DNA of 64,000 bases from Bryopsis sp. KO-2023. Taxonomy: Eukaryota > Chlorophyta > Ulvophyceae > Bryopsidales > Bryopsidaceae. Shown piece by piece: positions 33,704 to 44,415 of the stretch. The notes under the pieces are model-generated. The model did not search any database. It had not been told where the DNA came from and worked only from the letters and a program-made list of their open reading frames with translations. The stretch lies in assembly GCA_030272585.1 (NCBI GenBank), contig BSYQ01000005.1, positions 1,922,001-1,986,000 of the forward strand, in the 5' to 3' direction. Every line of letters starts with the position of its first letter. Position 1 is the stretch's first letter. Made by a program: the position numbers and the translations under genes.

Positions 33704-35975
33704 ATCACATTCTCGCCCAGCGAAAATTGCGTACCCGCGTTCTGGCGGAAATCGGGACGATGAAAACTGTTGAGGGTCACCCCAACGCAGCCAAGCTACG
33801 GGAGGTTTTCGAGGATGATAAGAATTACTATCTGGTCATGGATTACTATGCTGGAGGGGAGCTTTTTGAACACATCATCAGCAGAAAACAAGGGTTCACC
33901 GAAGATCAAGCCGCAGCCATCATGAGGGATTTGATGGGTTTTTTGGCCTATTGCCACGATCTGGGGGTGGTGCATGCGGACATCAAGCCGGAGAACATCG
34001 TGTTTTCGGAGGAAGGCATGGATGGAGTAATGACAGTGGTGGATTTGGGGCTGAGTGTGTTTTGCCGACCGAATGAATCAAAGCTACAAAAGAATGTTTT
34101 CGGAACTGCTCTCCGGAAGTGGCCAATGGTGTGACTGGCAAAGAGAAGGATTTTTGGTCGGCGGGTTGTGGAAAACCTCGTTTTCCTTACGCAAACAAGC
34201 AGGCCATCCTGTGACGATTAAGATAGAAGCCGAAGGTGAGGAATTCTTTCCCTGCCGGACATGTTTTCATTCGAAGTTTTTTCTTGTTATCTCCTTGCTT
34301 TTTCTCATGGGAAATCGCATGGAAAGATCCAAGGTCAGGTTTTGTCCATCGATTAATCTTTTGATTGAGCAAAAGTTCAATTGCAAGCATTAAGATCACC
34401 CTGTGGCATTCTCTCTTGGTCCCAAAAAAAGCTTTAAACAAAAAAGAAGAAAATGTATCTCACAAATACAGTTCTGGAGGGGGATTTTGAAATATTTTCT
34501 TTAGTTGTGTTGCTTTTCTTTCCCAAAAAAAAGAAAAGTGGACTTACAGTAAATGATTTCTTATAAGGAAAAAAAATATATATTATTTGAGGAAGAATGG
34601 TTGTTATTTTCAGGTAGCTTTTTCCGAGGATGTATGGGATTTGGTGTCGAACGAGGCCAAAGCTTTCATTCGAGCCCTTCTCAACCCCAATCCGAATAAG
34701 AGGGTTTCAGCCAAGCAAGCGTTGAAAATGGCATGGCTGTGGGATTCACTGTCATCGAAACGATCCGCATGCAAAGTTCACACCGACACGGTGGAATCCC
34801 TGAAAGTATTCAGCCAACTATCAAGGTCAGAACCTCCCCCATTTTTTTTGTGGGTTTTTTTTTCTGGGTGTGCGATTCTTGAAATTGCTAAGGAATTGAT
34901 TTTCATAAAGGTTTGATGTGAATGATAGGTTGAATGGATAAGGCTAGCAAGAGGCAAATTACAGAGGGAGCCATTGGATCACTTTGAATTTGGATGGAAA
35001 TGGAGTGCTTGATTTCCACGGAATTGCTGACATCCCTGAAAGTGGTAAGAATATATCGCTCCTTTTTTTATCTTTTTGTTTAGTGATGCTGAGTTGGATT
35101 CCAGGTTTTCCACAAATGCACATCCTGTTAAAATTCTCCAGGGGCATGTTTTGACCATGTCCAACTGATGTGTCCCTTAGTCACCTCCTAACACTAATTC
35201 CTAATTCCTACAATGTGGAAGAGAAAACAAACAAACATCAGTTACAAAAAAGAAAAAAAAGAAAACAGGGAAGAGAACAGGGTGGGGGCAAAAAGCTCGT
35301 GTTGTTCAAGTCGCCTCCTGTCACCCTTTTTTTTTGAAATTGAAAATTTCAAGCGGCTGACTCGACCTCGTGGTGTGCTGTGTTTGAAACAGTTTACAAC
35401 AAAACAAAAAAAAAGCTCTTTCGTATCTCACGGAGTTTGAAGTCAATCAAGTGTTTGCAGCCTTGGATGTGGATAAGTCGGGGACATAGACGGCACAAAT
35501 TTTTCTGGTTTCTTCCTTTTTTTTTGCCATATTTTTAGAGGAGAAATGAGGGAAGTGCTGGTGGAGGATGGGGTCATCGGCTTTTCCAGGAATTCAAATG
35601 TGCCATGACGGAAACAAGAAAATCTCTGGAGTTGGACCGAACAAAGATAAACCAAAAAAAAAAGAGTGAGGGGGAGAGAGAGAGAGAGATCTGCATGCAC
35701 ATTGGGAAATCCATCCCATCTAGCTCTCACAGATTCCCAAATCCTCCCACCCCACCCCGCCCCAAGAAAAAAAAGGGAAAAAAAACGGATGGAAATTGCA
35801 TGGGAGGGGGATGAGCGAGGGGATTGTACTGCAATATTCGCATATGTCAGATTCATTGATAGGAAAAAAGGGGGAGAGTTTTCTAGATCAAAAAAGGATT
35901 TTTCATTCACACTTGTGCGCGGAAGGAAAAAAGATTTGAAACGTTGGTTTTCGGAAGAGGGATTTAAAGTGTAAT
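33704..35975 (+). pseudogene. Partial CDPK copy (duplicated relic of the 11.2-14.1 kb gene)
   Basis: Sequence from 33704 matches the intact CDPK from about 11752 onward, at high identity in exons. It lacks the start, the Gly-rich loop and the invariant Lys. The metal motif DFG has become DLG. A deletion after VFGTA shifts the frame and ends it at about 34134. The exon at 34615-34826 (VAFSEDVWDLVSNEAKAF) is intact, but the EF-hand exons at about 34930-35045, 35430-35490 and 35540-35640 carry deletions and stops. Homology continues into the 3' flank to about 35975, matching about 15140 of the parent. This is therefore a DNA-level segmental duplication with introns, not a retrocopy. Confidence 0.92.
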
Positions 35976-36263
35976 GAATTAAAAAAAGAACAAAAGCATT
36001 TTTCTTATTCTGTCGGCACTGTTGGATCAAAATACGATTTCAGAGATTTGCTGCATGCATCAGCGATGAGCATCCATCGTTCTTTTGGGACAGTCACGAC
36101 ACATCCCCGAAAACAGCAAAACCACAATTGACACCTGCACCTCGTTTGAAAGGTGTCAACAGCCACTTTTCTTACTTGCTCTTGTTTTCTCTTTTTTTTT
36201 TCTCTTTTTTTTCTCTTTTCTTTTTTTTTTTCACCATCTACAGTTTAGTACTTATCTTGTGAT

Positions 36264-36589
36264 GTAATTAATGGTATTCTCAAGATTCTCTAGGTCAGGG
36301 CTGTGTGCTCACCAAACCAACGAACACAGTATCGCACTGCTGTCTTGAAGTAGGTCTGTCATGGAAATGGGCTACCTTCGGCAATCTTTGCAGATTGGAT
36401 ACAAAAATGTGAATGGATAGTCAGTAAACATGGGTTTGTGTTACAGATATGCCCATCATTCAGCATTCGACACTGTGCTCACCCTTTGCTCTAGGATGCA
36501 AAAAGGTTTCCTGGTTTAAGTAATGCAGATTTCATGGAAATTCAATTTTAGCCTGCCGGATGAGGTCGACTATGTGGAGCTGGGTGGAT
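36264..36589 (+). repeat. Dispersed repeat, copy A (about 326 bp)
   Basis: The segment is about 85-90% identical to 54682-55008 in the same orientation. Shared blocks include GGGCTGTGTGCTCACCAAAC and GCAATCTTTGCAGATTGGAT. It has no ORF and no evident terminal inverted repeats. It is probably a short interspersed element or a fragment of a longer family. Confidence 0.88.
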
Positions 36590-36864
36590 ATATAATATAT
36601 ATAATATATACAATGGCCAATATATAGACAGACACATGTGCGGTTAGAGTGAACGAATATAAAAGAGACTGAACCATTGTATCGAACTTTTTTAACACAT
36701 GGCATTGACGACTTCTGACGCCAGAGGAACTGGAATTGAAAACAACACAATGTTTTTTTGCTGGGGATGGATGTGCGCTACAAATGTTCTCAAGATATTA
36801 AATTTGTCCACAATGATCCATTCAATGGAGTGCAAGTCTAATCATGGCCCTATGACGGAACAAA

Positions 36865-36935
36865 CACTCTTTATTTCTTCCGATCAAATCTTGGTGGGCA
36901 GTCCCTGTTGGGATAAGGTGGGTGGTTACCATTCA
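36865..36935 (+). pseudogene. Short relic of the HSD/DMG kinase gene
   Basis: A stretch around GGGCAGTCCCTGTTGGGATA matches exon 3 of the kinase at 32.3 kb (GGGCAGTCCCTGCTGGGATG) with similar flanking bases on both sides. The copy quickly runs into a stop. It is too short to encode anything. Confidence 0.65.
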
Positions 36936-37254
36936 TTCTGCTGTACTTAGCAGCGACAAGGAATCTTTTTTTTTTTTTCATTCGAAAAACGATTCGCAGT
37001 AGTTTGGTTTCTCTGTCAGACTCACTCTTTGCTACACTCTATGTTGATTTTCACAATACAAGGTTCTGATGAGTTGCAGAATTGCACAAGTTCTTCTTTC
37101 ATTCTACACATTCGCAATACCACAAGAAAAAAAGAAAAAAAAAACTCAAGAAAAAATGAACAAAAAAGCAAAAAATAAAAAACTCACATTCGTCACTGAC
37201 GATTCCTAGACCTTGGAACGTTGAGGATTGATTGCACTCCCAATATAAACGAAG

Positions 37255-37262
37255 GTCGCCAC
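37255..37262. repeat. Left target-site duplication of the hAT element (GTCGCCAC)
   Basis: This 8-bp sequence directly abuts the left terminus and is identical to 42397-42404, which directly abuts the right terminus. Eight base pairs is the hAT hallmark. Confidence 0.97.
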
Positions 37263-37284
37263 CAGAGATAGGACTTGGGCCGAT

Positions 37285-37625
37285 TTTTTGGTCCGGCTCC
37301 GGTCCGGTCCGGTTACGGTCGGGTTACGGTCACCGTACTACGGCCGTAACTCCGTACCGTAACCGGACTTGTTTACTCCGGTTACGGTCCGGCTGATTTA
37401 CGGTTGGTTACGGTCCTGGTTACGGTGGTTTTTTATGGTTTACGGTTTTACGGGTTACGGTGTTACGGTCAGAATTTACGGTGGTCCGGTGGGTCAATTA
37501 CGGTGTTACGGTCAGTCTTTTACGGTTGTTTTTACGGTCCGTAGTGCACCGTAGTTGCCAAAGTACGGTACGGGATGTACGGAGTCATTACGGGTCACTA
37601 CGGTTGCTACGGTCACACCTGATAC
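37285..37625. repeat. Left subterminal TTACGG-rich array of the hAT element
   Basis: Many irregularly spaced copies of TTACGG and CCGTAA, with GGTCCGG variants, occupy about 340 bp inside the left terminus. The mirror array is at 42060-42385. In hAT elements such repeats bind the transposase. No ORF. Confidence 0.85.
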
Positions 37626-37659
37626 AGGGAGAAACATCCACAGAGTGGTTGTAAAACCA

Positions 37660-38390
37660 TTTATATTTGTTCCCACCCAGCCCAACATCCCACAGAGTCC
37701 CAACAGGTCATGAACCCACAGAGTCACAACCATTAACTCAAATGATCCCACCCATCAACCCACAGAATCCCAACTGTTTATCAACCCACAGTATCCCAAC
37801 AGCCCATCAACCCACATAATCCCAACAGCCCATAAACCCACAGAGTCCCAACAGCCCAAAAACCCACAGAGTCCCAACAGGTCATGAACCCACAGAGTCA
37901 CAACCATTAACTCACATGATCCCACCCATCAACCCACAGAATCCCAACTGTTTATAAACCCACAGTATCCCAACAGCCCATCAACCCACATAATCCCAAC
38001 AGCCCATCAACCCACAGAGTCACAACCATTAACTCACATGATCCCACCCATCAACCCACAGAATCCCAACTGTTTATAAACCCACAGTATCCCAACAGCC
38101 CATCAACCCACATAATCCCAACAGCCCATCAACCCACAGAGTCCCAACAGCCCAAAAACCCACAGAGTCCCAACAGCCCATCAACCCACAGAGTCACAAC
38201 CATTAACTCACATGATCCCACCCATCAACCCACAGAATCCCAACTGTTTATAAACCCACAGTATCCCAACAGCCCATCAACCCACATAATCCCAACAGCC
38301 CATCAACCCACAGAGTCCCAACAGCCCAAAAACCCACAGAGTCCCAACAGCCCATCAACCCACAGAGTCACAACCATTAACATCCCATCG
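37660..38390. repeat. Minisatellite inside the hAT element, about 26-bp unit
   Basis: A unit like CCCATCAACCCACAGAGTCC followed by CAACAG is repeated roughly 25-28 times. Variants (TTTATAAACC, AACCATTAACTCACATGATC) recur in the same order, giving higher-order repeats of about 155-160 bp. It lies between the subterminal array and the 3' end of the transposase. Confidence 0.9.
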
Positions 38391-38502
38391 GATGATTCAT
38401 TTTGATTCTATTTTTTTTTTGGTTTTCCCACGAAATTCCCCCCCCTTCCCCCCCCTTCCCCCCCCTCCCCCCTTTCCCCATTGAATCACCCCCCCCCTCC
38501 AA

Positions 38503-41500
38503 TCAACCCCGCTCTTCACACCAGCCCGATAAAAGTGAAAGCTCGGTGACGTGATCATCGGATAACCGTGACCTTCTAGAACGCACTATGTGTCCCAGTT
38601 TTGAGAACGCACGCTCACTAGCAGCTGAGCTGCTTGGGACAGCAAGATACCGACGAGCCAACTCACTGACTATCGGAAGTCGACTTTTATTTTCCCGCCA
38701 CCACACCAGGGGTTCACTACACTTGCCCATATTCTGTCTCTCACCCAGAAATCTGTCTATTTCATGCAAAGCCAAGGTCCTGTCACCCCCACCACCACCG
38801 TCATCGCTGTCATCGCTGCACAAGACTGTGCTTATGTTCCCTTTTCTTTTTTTGGTTTGTGTGGCTTGGACGGTGATCTCCCCCTTCTCGATCAGATCAC
38901 GTGCATGATCCGAAAGCAGTATCCTCAGGTGCCTCAGCATGGAGGACTTGTGGAAGAGGAGTCTCTCAGGGCCAAACCGGAGCATCCCCTGGGGAGCAGG
39001 AAAATCAGCTTGGTTGTCGGGCAGCAGTTGCAAAAACAGGTACGCTTCTTCGAGGGATCGCCACCGCACTGACACATCCATAAGAGCGCACAACATCCAG
39101 GCCAGCCCGAGCTGCGGGTCGCTCCATTCCTTCTCCAGCTTGTCCACCATGGCATACACAATTGGCGACAGCGCCTGGATGTTCGGTGGGGGGGATCTCC
39201 CCTCCTTCACGGCCTCCACATTTGTTCTGATCCAGTCTTTCCAAAAACTGTGGATCCTCGCGAACGTCAGGACCACCCTCCCGCTTGTCACTGTTTTCGA
39301 TGCCTCCAATCTAAAACAAGACATCACATTGAATGAATACTTGATAAATAACGGGCTGCAGTTCAGTTTGTTATTCCCTGTTTTTTCTTTTGTCGTTTTG
39401 TTCACACTACTTGAAAAATCATACATCTTCTCAATAATCAAGTTTTTTGTTTGGTTTTTTTTCTGCAATGTTGTACTTACAGGTGTGTGGCATCCCTCGC
39501 AACTTTCAGCAACTCCAACAGGCTCTCCAGCAGCGTCCACTGCCGTGGTGTTATTTCACGGTGCTCATCCCCCTCCCCATGTTGCTCAGCTAGCAATCGA
39601 TCGATTGCTGGCCTGAGCCTCACGGCTCTCTGGAGCATGATGAAGGTGCTGTTCCACCGTGTGCTCACGATCGTGGGGAGTTGCAGCACCCTAGGTTTTC
39701 TTGGTGGGGGTGCCGGCTGCGATGATGGTGCACCAGACTGTTGCGAAGGGCCACCAGCCTGTTGAGAAGGGCCAACCACTTCCACATCCATGGTCTCTGC
39801 CGTGCCCTCTCCCTGCAGATCACACAACACTTGTCACCTCACAGACATGCATTGAAATCGATTGGAACACAACATGTCAATGATAGTGAAAATTTGTTCG
39901 ACCGTAAAAAACCGTAAAAAACCGTAAACACCGTAAAACACCGTAAACACCGTAAACACCGTAAAAAAACCGTAAAAAACCGTAAAAAACCCGTAAAACA
40001 CCCGTAAAACACCCGTAAAAAACCGTAAAACACCGTAAAAAACCGTAAAAAACCGTAAAAAACCGTAAAAAACCGTAAAAAACCGGAACCGGACCAAAAT
40101 TTTGGAAAAAAAAATACAACTCAATAATCACCTGTGATGTCAGATCTTCCACAGCAGCAGCAGCAGCAGCAGCTGCAGCAATATCATCAAGATCCTGACT
40201 GGTGGGACCCTGCAGCCAAACAACACCCAAAACAAGCCATTTAGATGTCAGAAAAAATTCAACTTATAACAAGAAGCAAGCAGCAACACAGAAAAAGGGA
40301 AGTGAATGGAAGCAACAGAAAATAAAGGAGAGTTTATCCACCTGTGGCGCCATATCCTGTGCATCCTCCAGCGAGTCCTCGCTTTCCTCCTCCCCGAGGT
40401 CCGCCGGCATGTACTCCACCTCCCCCCCCTCCCCCCCTTCCCCCCCTTCCCCCCTTTCCCACATCTCTACCTGAGCCTGACTGAACTTAGTTTTAAAAGT
40501 AGAGGAGCGCCGTACATGGGCTGCTACCCCTTTCAACACATCTATTGCCTCTAGTAGTAAGGCCGTGTGTTTATTGACCCTCCCAATAACGCCTATATGC
40601 CCTAAGCCCAGCTGCACCACATTGTGGAGCATGTGCAAGGAGCACCTGAGCCAGTCAAATTCTAATTCTTCTTGAAGGGCCTTCCTAATATTCGATCCAC
40701 AATCTGAAATTATGGTCGGCCGCATTTCTCCTAACTGAGCTGACCCCCCAAAGTACCCCTGAAGCAGTTTTGGAATTTCCACCGAAAGAACCTCTGCGGT
40801 TATGCTTGTATACTCTAACCTATGCGATCCTAATGTCCTAGTCTGCAAAACCCACTCTGTATCTACCCAGCTGCATGTGAATGTTATATATTCACATGAA
40901 GTCCTACTCTTCCACAGGTCGGTCGTAAAAGCGGTTACCTTCCATGGGACGGACCTCGTCAACCTTTCCATCTCGCTCTTGTAGACAGAACTGATCTCGC
41001 GCTTTATGGTTTTGGGATCCACTTTTGGGCATTTGGGTTCAAGCACCCTGGCGAACTCGAGGAAGGCTGGAGTGCATGGAGTCCCAAAAGGAAGGGAGTC
41101 CCTCGCCACCCACTTTGCCGCTTCCCTGACGAACCTCTTGTATCCGGCACTGCCGGCTTGGTAGCGCACATTCTGTACATCACACATGCACATCAGCACC
41201 ACATGCAGTCCCCCAAAATTCAGGCTGGAAATTCCAGCATCCAGCAACACAACAACACATGCAGTCCCCCAAAAATCAGGCTGGAAATTCCAGCATCCAG
41301 CAACACAACAACACATGCAGTCCCCCAAAATTCAGGCTGGAAATTCCAGCATCCAGCAACACAACAACACATGCATTAACATCACAAGCAATCACAAACC
41401 TACCCGGTGTAGAGACTTGGATATCAGCGTCTCGGATGGGTCCTCGCTTGACTTCCCCCCCTTTCCTGGCTTCAAATGGCCTGCTGCTGCCATTTTCGAC

Positions 41501-41932
41501 GTCCATTCTGCTAGTGGGAAGTCCTTCCCATCCTTCGCAGCATCATCGATCCACCCCTTGGCAGTGGTGAGGACATCATGGTCTTTCACACCATGCCTCC
41601 CAGAGCAGTGGGACTTGAGGCCACTGTAGGACCCCTTGGCTGCAGACATCCACACCAAAATAAAAAACTACTCCAGAAATATTAACCCAGAAAAAGAAAA
41701 AAAAAAAAAATACAAAATACTTACACCAAGAGCACATGTGTCCGCACAGCAAACACTTCAGCTTGACCAGCCTGTCCTCTTTTTTCTTCCCCTTTTCTCC
41801 TTTTACATAGGCCTCCCACGAGCCGTCGTCGAGCTGCACCACCAGGGTCGCCAGCGGTGCGTAGTCGACAGGACGCAACCCCGCATCCTTTCTGACCTCG
41901 CCCATCAACTGAACATCCGACGTCGCCGACAT
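38503..41932 (-). CDS. hAT-family transposase, 830 residues, six exons, intact
   Basis: Exons 41932-41725, 41639-41404, 41172-40342, 40209-40132, 39812-39481 and 39310-38503 total 2,493 nt with matching phases and no internal stop. The N-terminal BED-type zinc finger is split over exons 1 and 2 (CLLCGH ... LKSHCSGRHG). Exon 3 carries the first part of the RNase H-like domain (FTTDLWKSRTSCEYITFTCSW, with the catalytic Asp). Later come ISDCGSNIRKAL, CSLHMLHNVVQLG and the ISTRWNS-type motif VSTRWNSTFIML. Exon 4 is a short polyalanine exon. The C terminus is the hAT dimerisation domain (LPIVSELARRYLAVPSSSA, ASERAFSKLG). All expected blocks are present, so an active enzyme is plausible. Confidence 0.95.
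39900..40090. repeat. ACCGTAAAAA tandem array in a transposase intron
   Basis: About 18 tandem copies of ACCGTAAAA-type units (8-11 bp) lie inside intron 4 of the transposase, between exons ending at 40132 and starting at 39812. The core CCGTAA is the same motif that fills both subterminal regions. Confidence 0.9.
41205..41377. repeat. Three-copy 56-58-bp tandem repeat in a transposase intron
   Basis: Three nearly identical units containing CAGGCTGGAAATTCCAGCAT and CAACACAACAACACATGCA occupy intron 2 of the transposase. Each unit has a small palindrome GCTGGAAATTCCAGC. Confidence 0.9.
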
Positions 41933-42059
41933 ACTGAACACACTCCGGAAAAAAACGAAAACACACCGCGAGACAGTAGAAAACCAAAGGAGAAACTAGC
42001 GATGGGAGAGTGGCTAGGTTATAAGGGAGGTTGCGTACGACGGGACAGCTTCCCACCGT

Positions 42060-42385
42060 AACTCCTCTTTACGGTGGAACGGACTCCGGTTTGCGGTTTA
42101 CGGTGTTACGGTCACGTGATTACGGCGCTACGGTGGATGATTTACGGTGCTACGGTTGTTGATTTACGGTGAGTTTACGGCATGCTCCGGTGTACGGTGA
42201 TAACCGAACCGTAAATCCGTCATTTCATGCTCCGGACCGCCGTAATGACGCCGTAGTACTACGGATAACATTTACGGTGGTCCGGTTCCGAGCACGAAAA
42301 CCACTCCGGTCCGGACCGGAGTGACCGTAACCGTAAGTGACCGGAGTGAGGTTACGGTACGGTTTACGGTACCGTAACCGTAAAG
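42060..42385. repeat. Right subterminal TTACGG-rich array of the hAT element
   Basis: Dense copies of TTACGG/CCGTAA and CTACGG variants in both orientations, ending at the right terminal inverted repeat. It mirrors the left array and lies upstream of the transposase start, so it also overlaps the transposase promoter. Confidence 0.85.
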
Positions 42386-42396
42386 TCCTACCTCTG

Positions 42397-42404
42397 GTCG
42401 CCAC
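42397..42404. repeat. Right target-site duplication of the hAT element (GTCGCCAC)
   Basis: Identical to 37255-37262 and immediately outside the right terminus. Confidence 0.97.
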
Positions 42405-42415
42405 CAGGCAGTCAG

Positions 42416-43600
42416 TCATGTGGGCAAATTCTTCAGCTCCAATTCATGCAAGGGCTTGTGTTTGATCTTCCAATTAGGAGCAACAGTGGACACCCCTTTC
42501 CATATGCCAGAAACTGGCTTGGAAGTTATGACCTTTCCACTTTTTGCACAGAAAATTTCCAGTGCCTTGTATGAAATGGCAAGCTCCTCCCGTAAAATAT
42601 CGTATTGCACGGTGCTGTGAGTGCGTGGTTTCATCGTGAACGACCAGGTATATATACCTTTTACGTATCTACCTTTTTATTTTCAGTCACCTCTTTATCG
42701 TTGATCGAATAAACATGATTATCCTCAAGCTCAGCAGATCCCTGCATTACAATTTCAGGTCAAAACAAATATATATATATATTAAAAATATTTGAATGGT
42801 GGTGAATATGGGGGTGGAAGCAGAAATTATTATCCATATGCTCTTCTGGAAAACTGTTCCATAATCTATTGAATCAACAAGATTTTCCTTCTGTATATTT
42901 GGAGAGTAGACAGGTGGTGGTCCCACTCGGCAAAAATCGACGAAGGAATGATACAGGGGGGGTTGTTCTTGAACTCACAATGCCCAATTATATATCGTCC
43001 ATTGTTCACCATGTAATTCCTAACCAATTGTACTCCAACAACACAAATGCTAGATGAAAGCAAAGTCAAAAGTCGGTTTCTTCCCCATAGGTGCCTCCCT
43101 GTCTGACAATGTACTTTCGTTGCACAGTTTTTTCGATGTCAGACTCTCCTGCAAATGACAGACAAAAGACGAAGGCATGCTCATAAACACCATGTCTGAC
43201 TATTTTGTTCACCAACAGGAGAGCATTTCCCTTTCTCGTTTTGTAGATTTTGCTTTGTTTGCACCTCATCTCAAATCAAAGGAAATGAAAGCTAGAAACT
43301 GTTTGTGTTTTTTTATGCCGACTTTCAAAAAACTCAAATCTCACTATCGTTTATGTACGTTTTATATATATATATATATATATATATGTTGAAGGCCTCG
43401 CTGGGAAGACTGCTGAATAATTGCTCCAAAATATTTTCTACCCAAGTCAACTGCAGTTCCCTCTTGAACACTTTATGTGCACACAGCACTTTTCCATTGT
43501 ATCTGAACCAACTCCCACTTTTGCGAATCTCCTTACCCTTGTAAGGAAACCAACCCACTTGCCTGAACCAGCATCCGTTTTTTTTTTAGAGCGACCTTTT
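42416..43600 (-). other. Exon-like reading frames of an unrecognised gene
   Basis: On the minus strand, 42741-42691 and 42614-42416 are bounded by good AG/GT sites and join in phase to an uninterrupted frame (SIWKGV-like region VSGIWKGVSTVAPNWKIKH) ending in TGA at 42416, 12 bp from the hAT insertion. Further upstream, about 43562-43390 has a coding-like frame (GWFPYKGKEIRKSGSWFRYNG region), and 43180-42870 has others. I could not join all parts or recognise the family. It may be a host gene, or an older element, whose 3' flank received the hAT. Confidence 0.25.
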
Positions 43601-44415
43601 TAAGTAAATCAAGTATGCAATCAGTTTTTATCATTGGATTCACATGTGAATGACTGTAATATGAGGATTGTTCCACAGTCGGTGAAAGGGGGGGGGGGGG
43701 TTTGGAAAGCAAGAATGATTGGTTTCCTATAAATGTGCAGTATTGATCTGATATCCAGGCCACTCATCCCACCCCTCGTTGAACCACATTCATTGATTGA
43801 ATTCCGATATGCAAACAAAATAAGATGATAGAACGACAACGGATTGTCCATGATTCTAGATTGAGCTTCAGCAGGCAGGGATCCGACCAAGAGGTGCACA
43901 TGTTACATCTCATAAAATCATTGAATGCCGGTCTTGGGATTAAAAAAATGTAAATTTTTTGCTGGAGTAAAGATTGGTATTTTGGTGGAATTGTTTCAAA
44001 GGTTCGAAACGGTGTGGCATGGCGTTGATGTAATAATGTTTTTCGAGCCCATACCAAGTGAACAAGTAAATCCCAGAATCCTATTTTCGAGTCATGACAA
44101 CTGTGAGGGTTGGAGAGGATGGTTCCAGTCGTTGACCTGGAGCTTAAACCACTCACACAGACACTTTGGCTCGGCGCTTGTGGACGTTGCTGTTTATGAA
44201 TTAACCTCAATACTTGGTCATAATTGAGAACGCCACCAAGAAATATCAGCGACCAAACAATTATTCTCTTGCTCGCGACCTTTTTTCAGATTTGTGAGAT
44301 TATTGTGGACCGCGAAACCTTTCCCAGGCCCACTAAGAATGGAAACAAAAGACATGCCGAAGACAAGATCGTCATGTGTAAAAGTGAAATTTCACTTTAA
44401 AGTCAGCAAAAGAAC

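Larger units (their letters stand above)
37263..42396 (-). mobile_element. Complete 5,134-bp hAT transposon
   Basis: The ends form terminal inverted repeats, CAGAGATAGGACTT at 37263 and CAGAGGTAGGACTT on the opposite strand at 42396, differing at one base. They are flanked by a perfect 8-bp duplication GTCGCCAC. The interior encodes an intact six-exon transposase on the minus strand. Both subterminal regions are packed with TTACGG/CCGTAA motifs, likely transposase-binding sites. It landed just downstream of a minus-strand reading frame ending at 42416. Intact ORF and perfect duplications indicate a recent, possibly still active insertion. Confidence 0.97.

Noticed and set aside
37285-37625. 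The TTACGG array looked at first like telomere or centromere satellite
   Set aside because: It is confined to the two ends and one intron of a bounded hAT element with target duplications.
37660-38390. Regularly spaced repeats reminiscent of a CRISPR array
   Set aside because: Units are contiguous with no unique spacers, in a eukaryotic nuclear context and inside a transposon.
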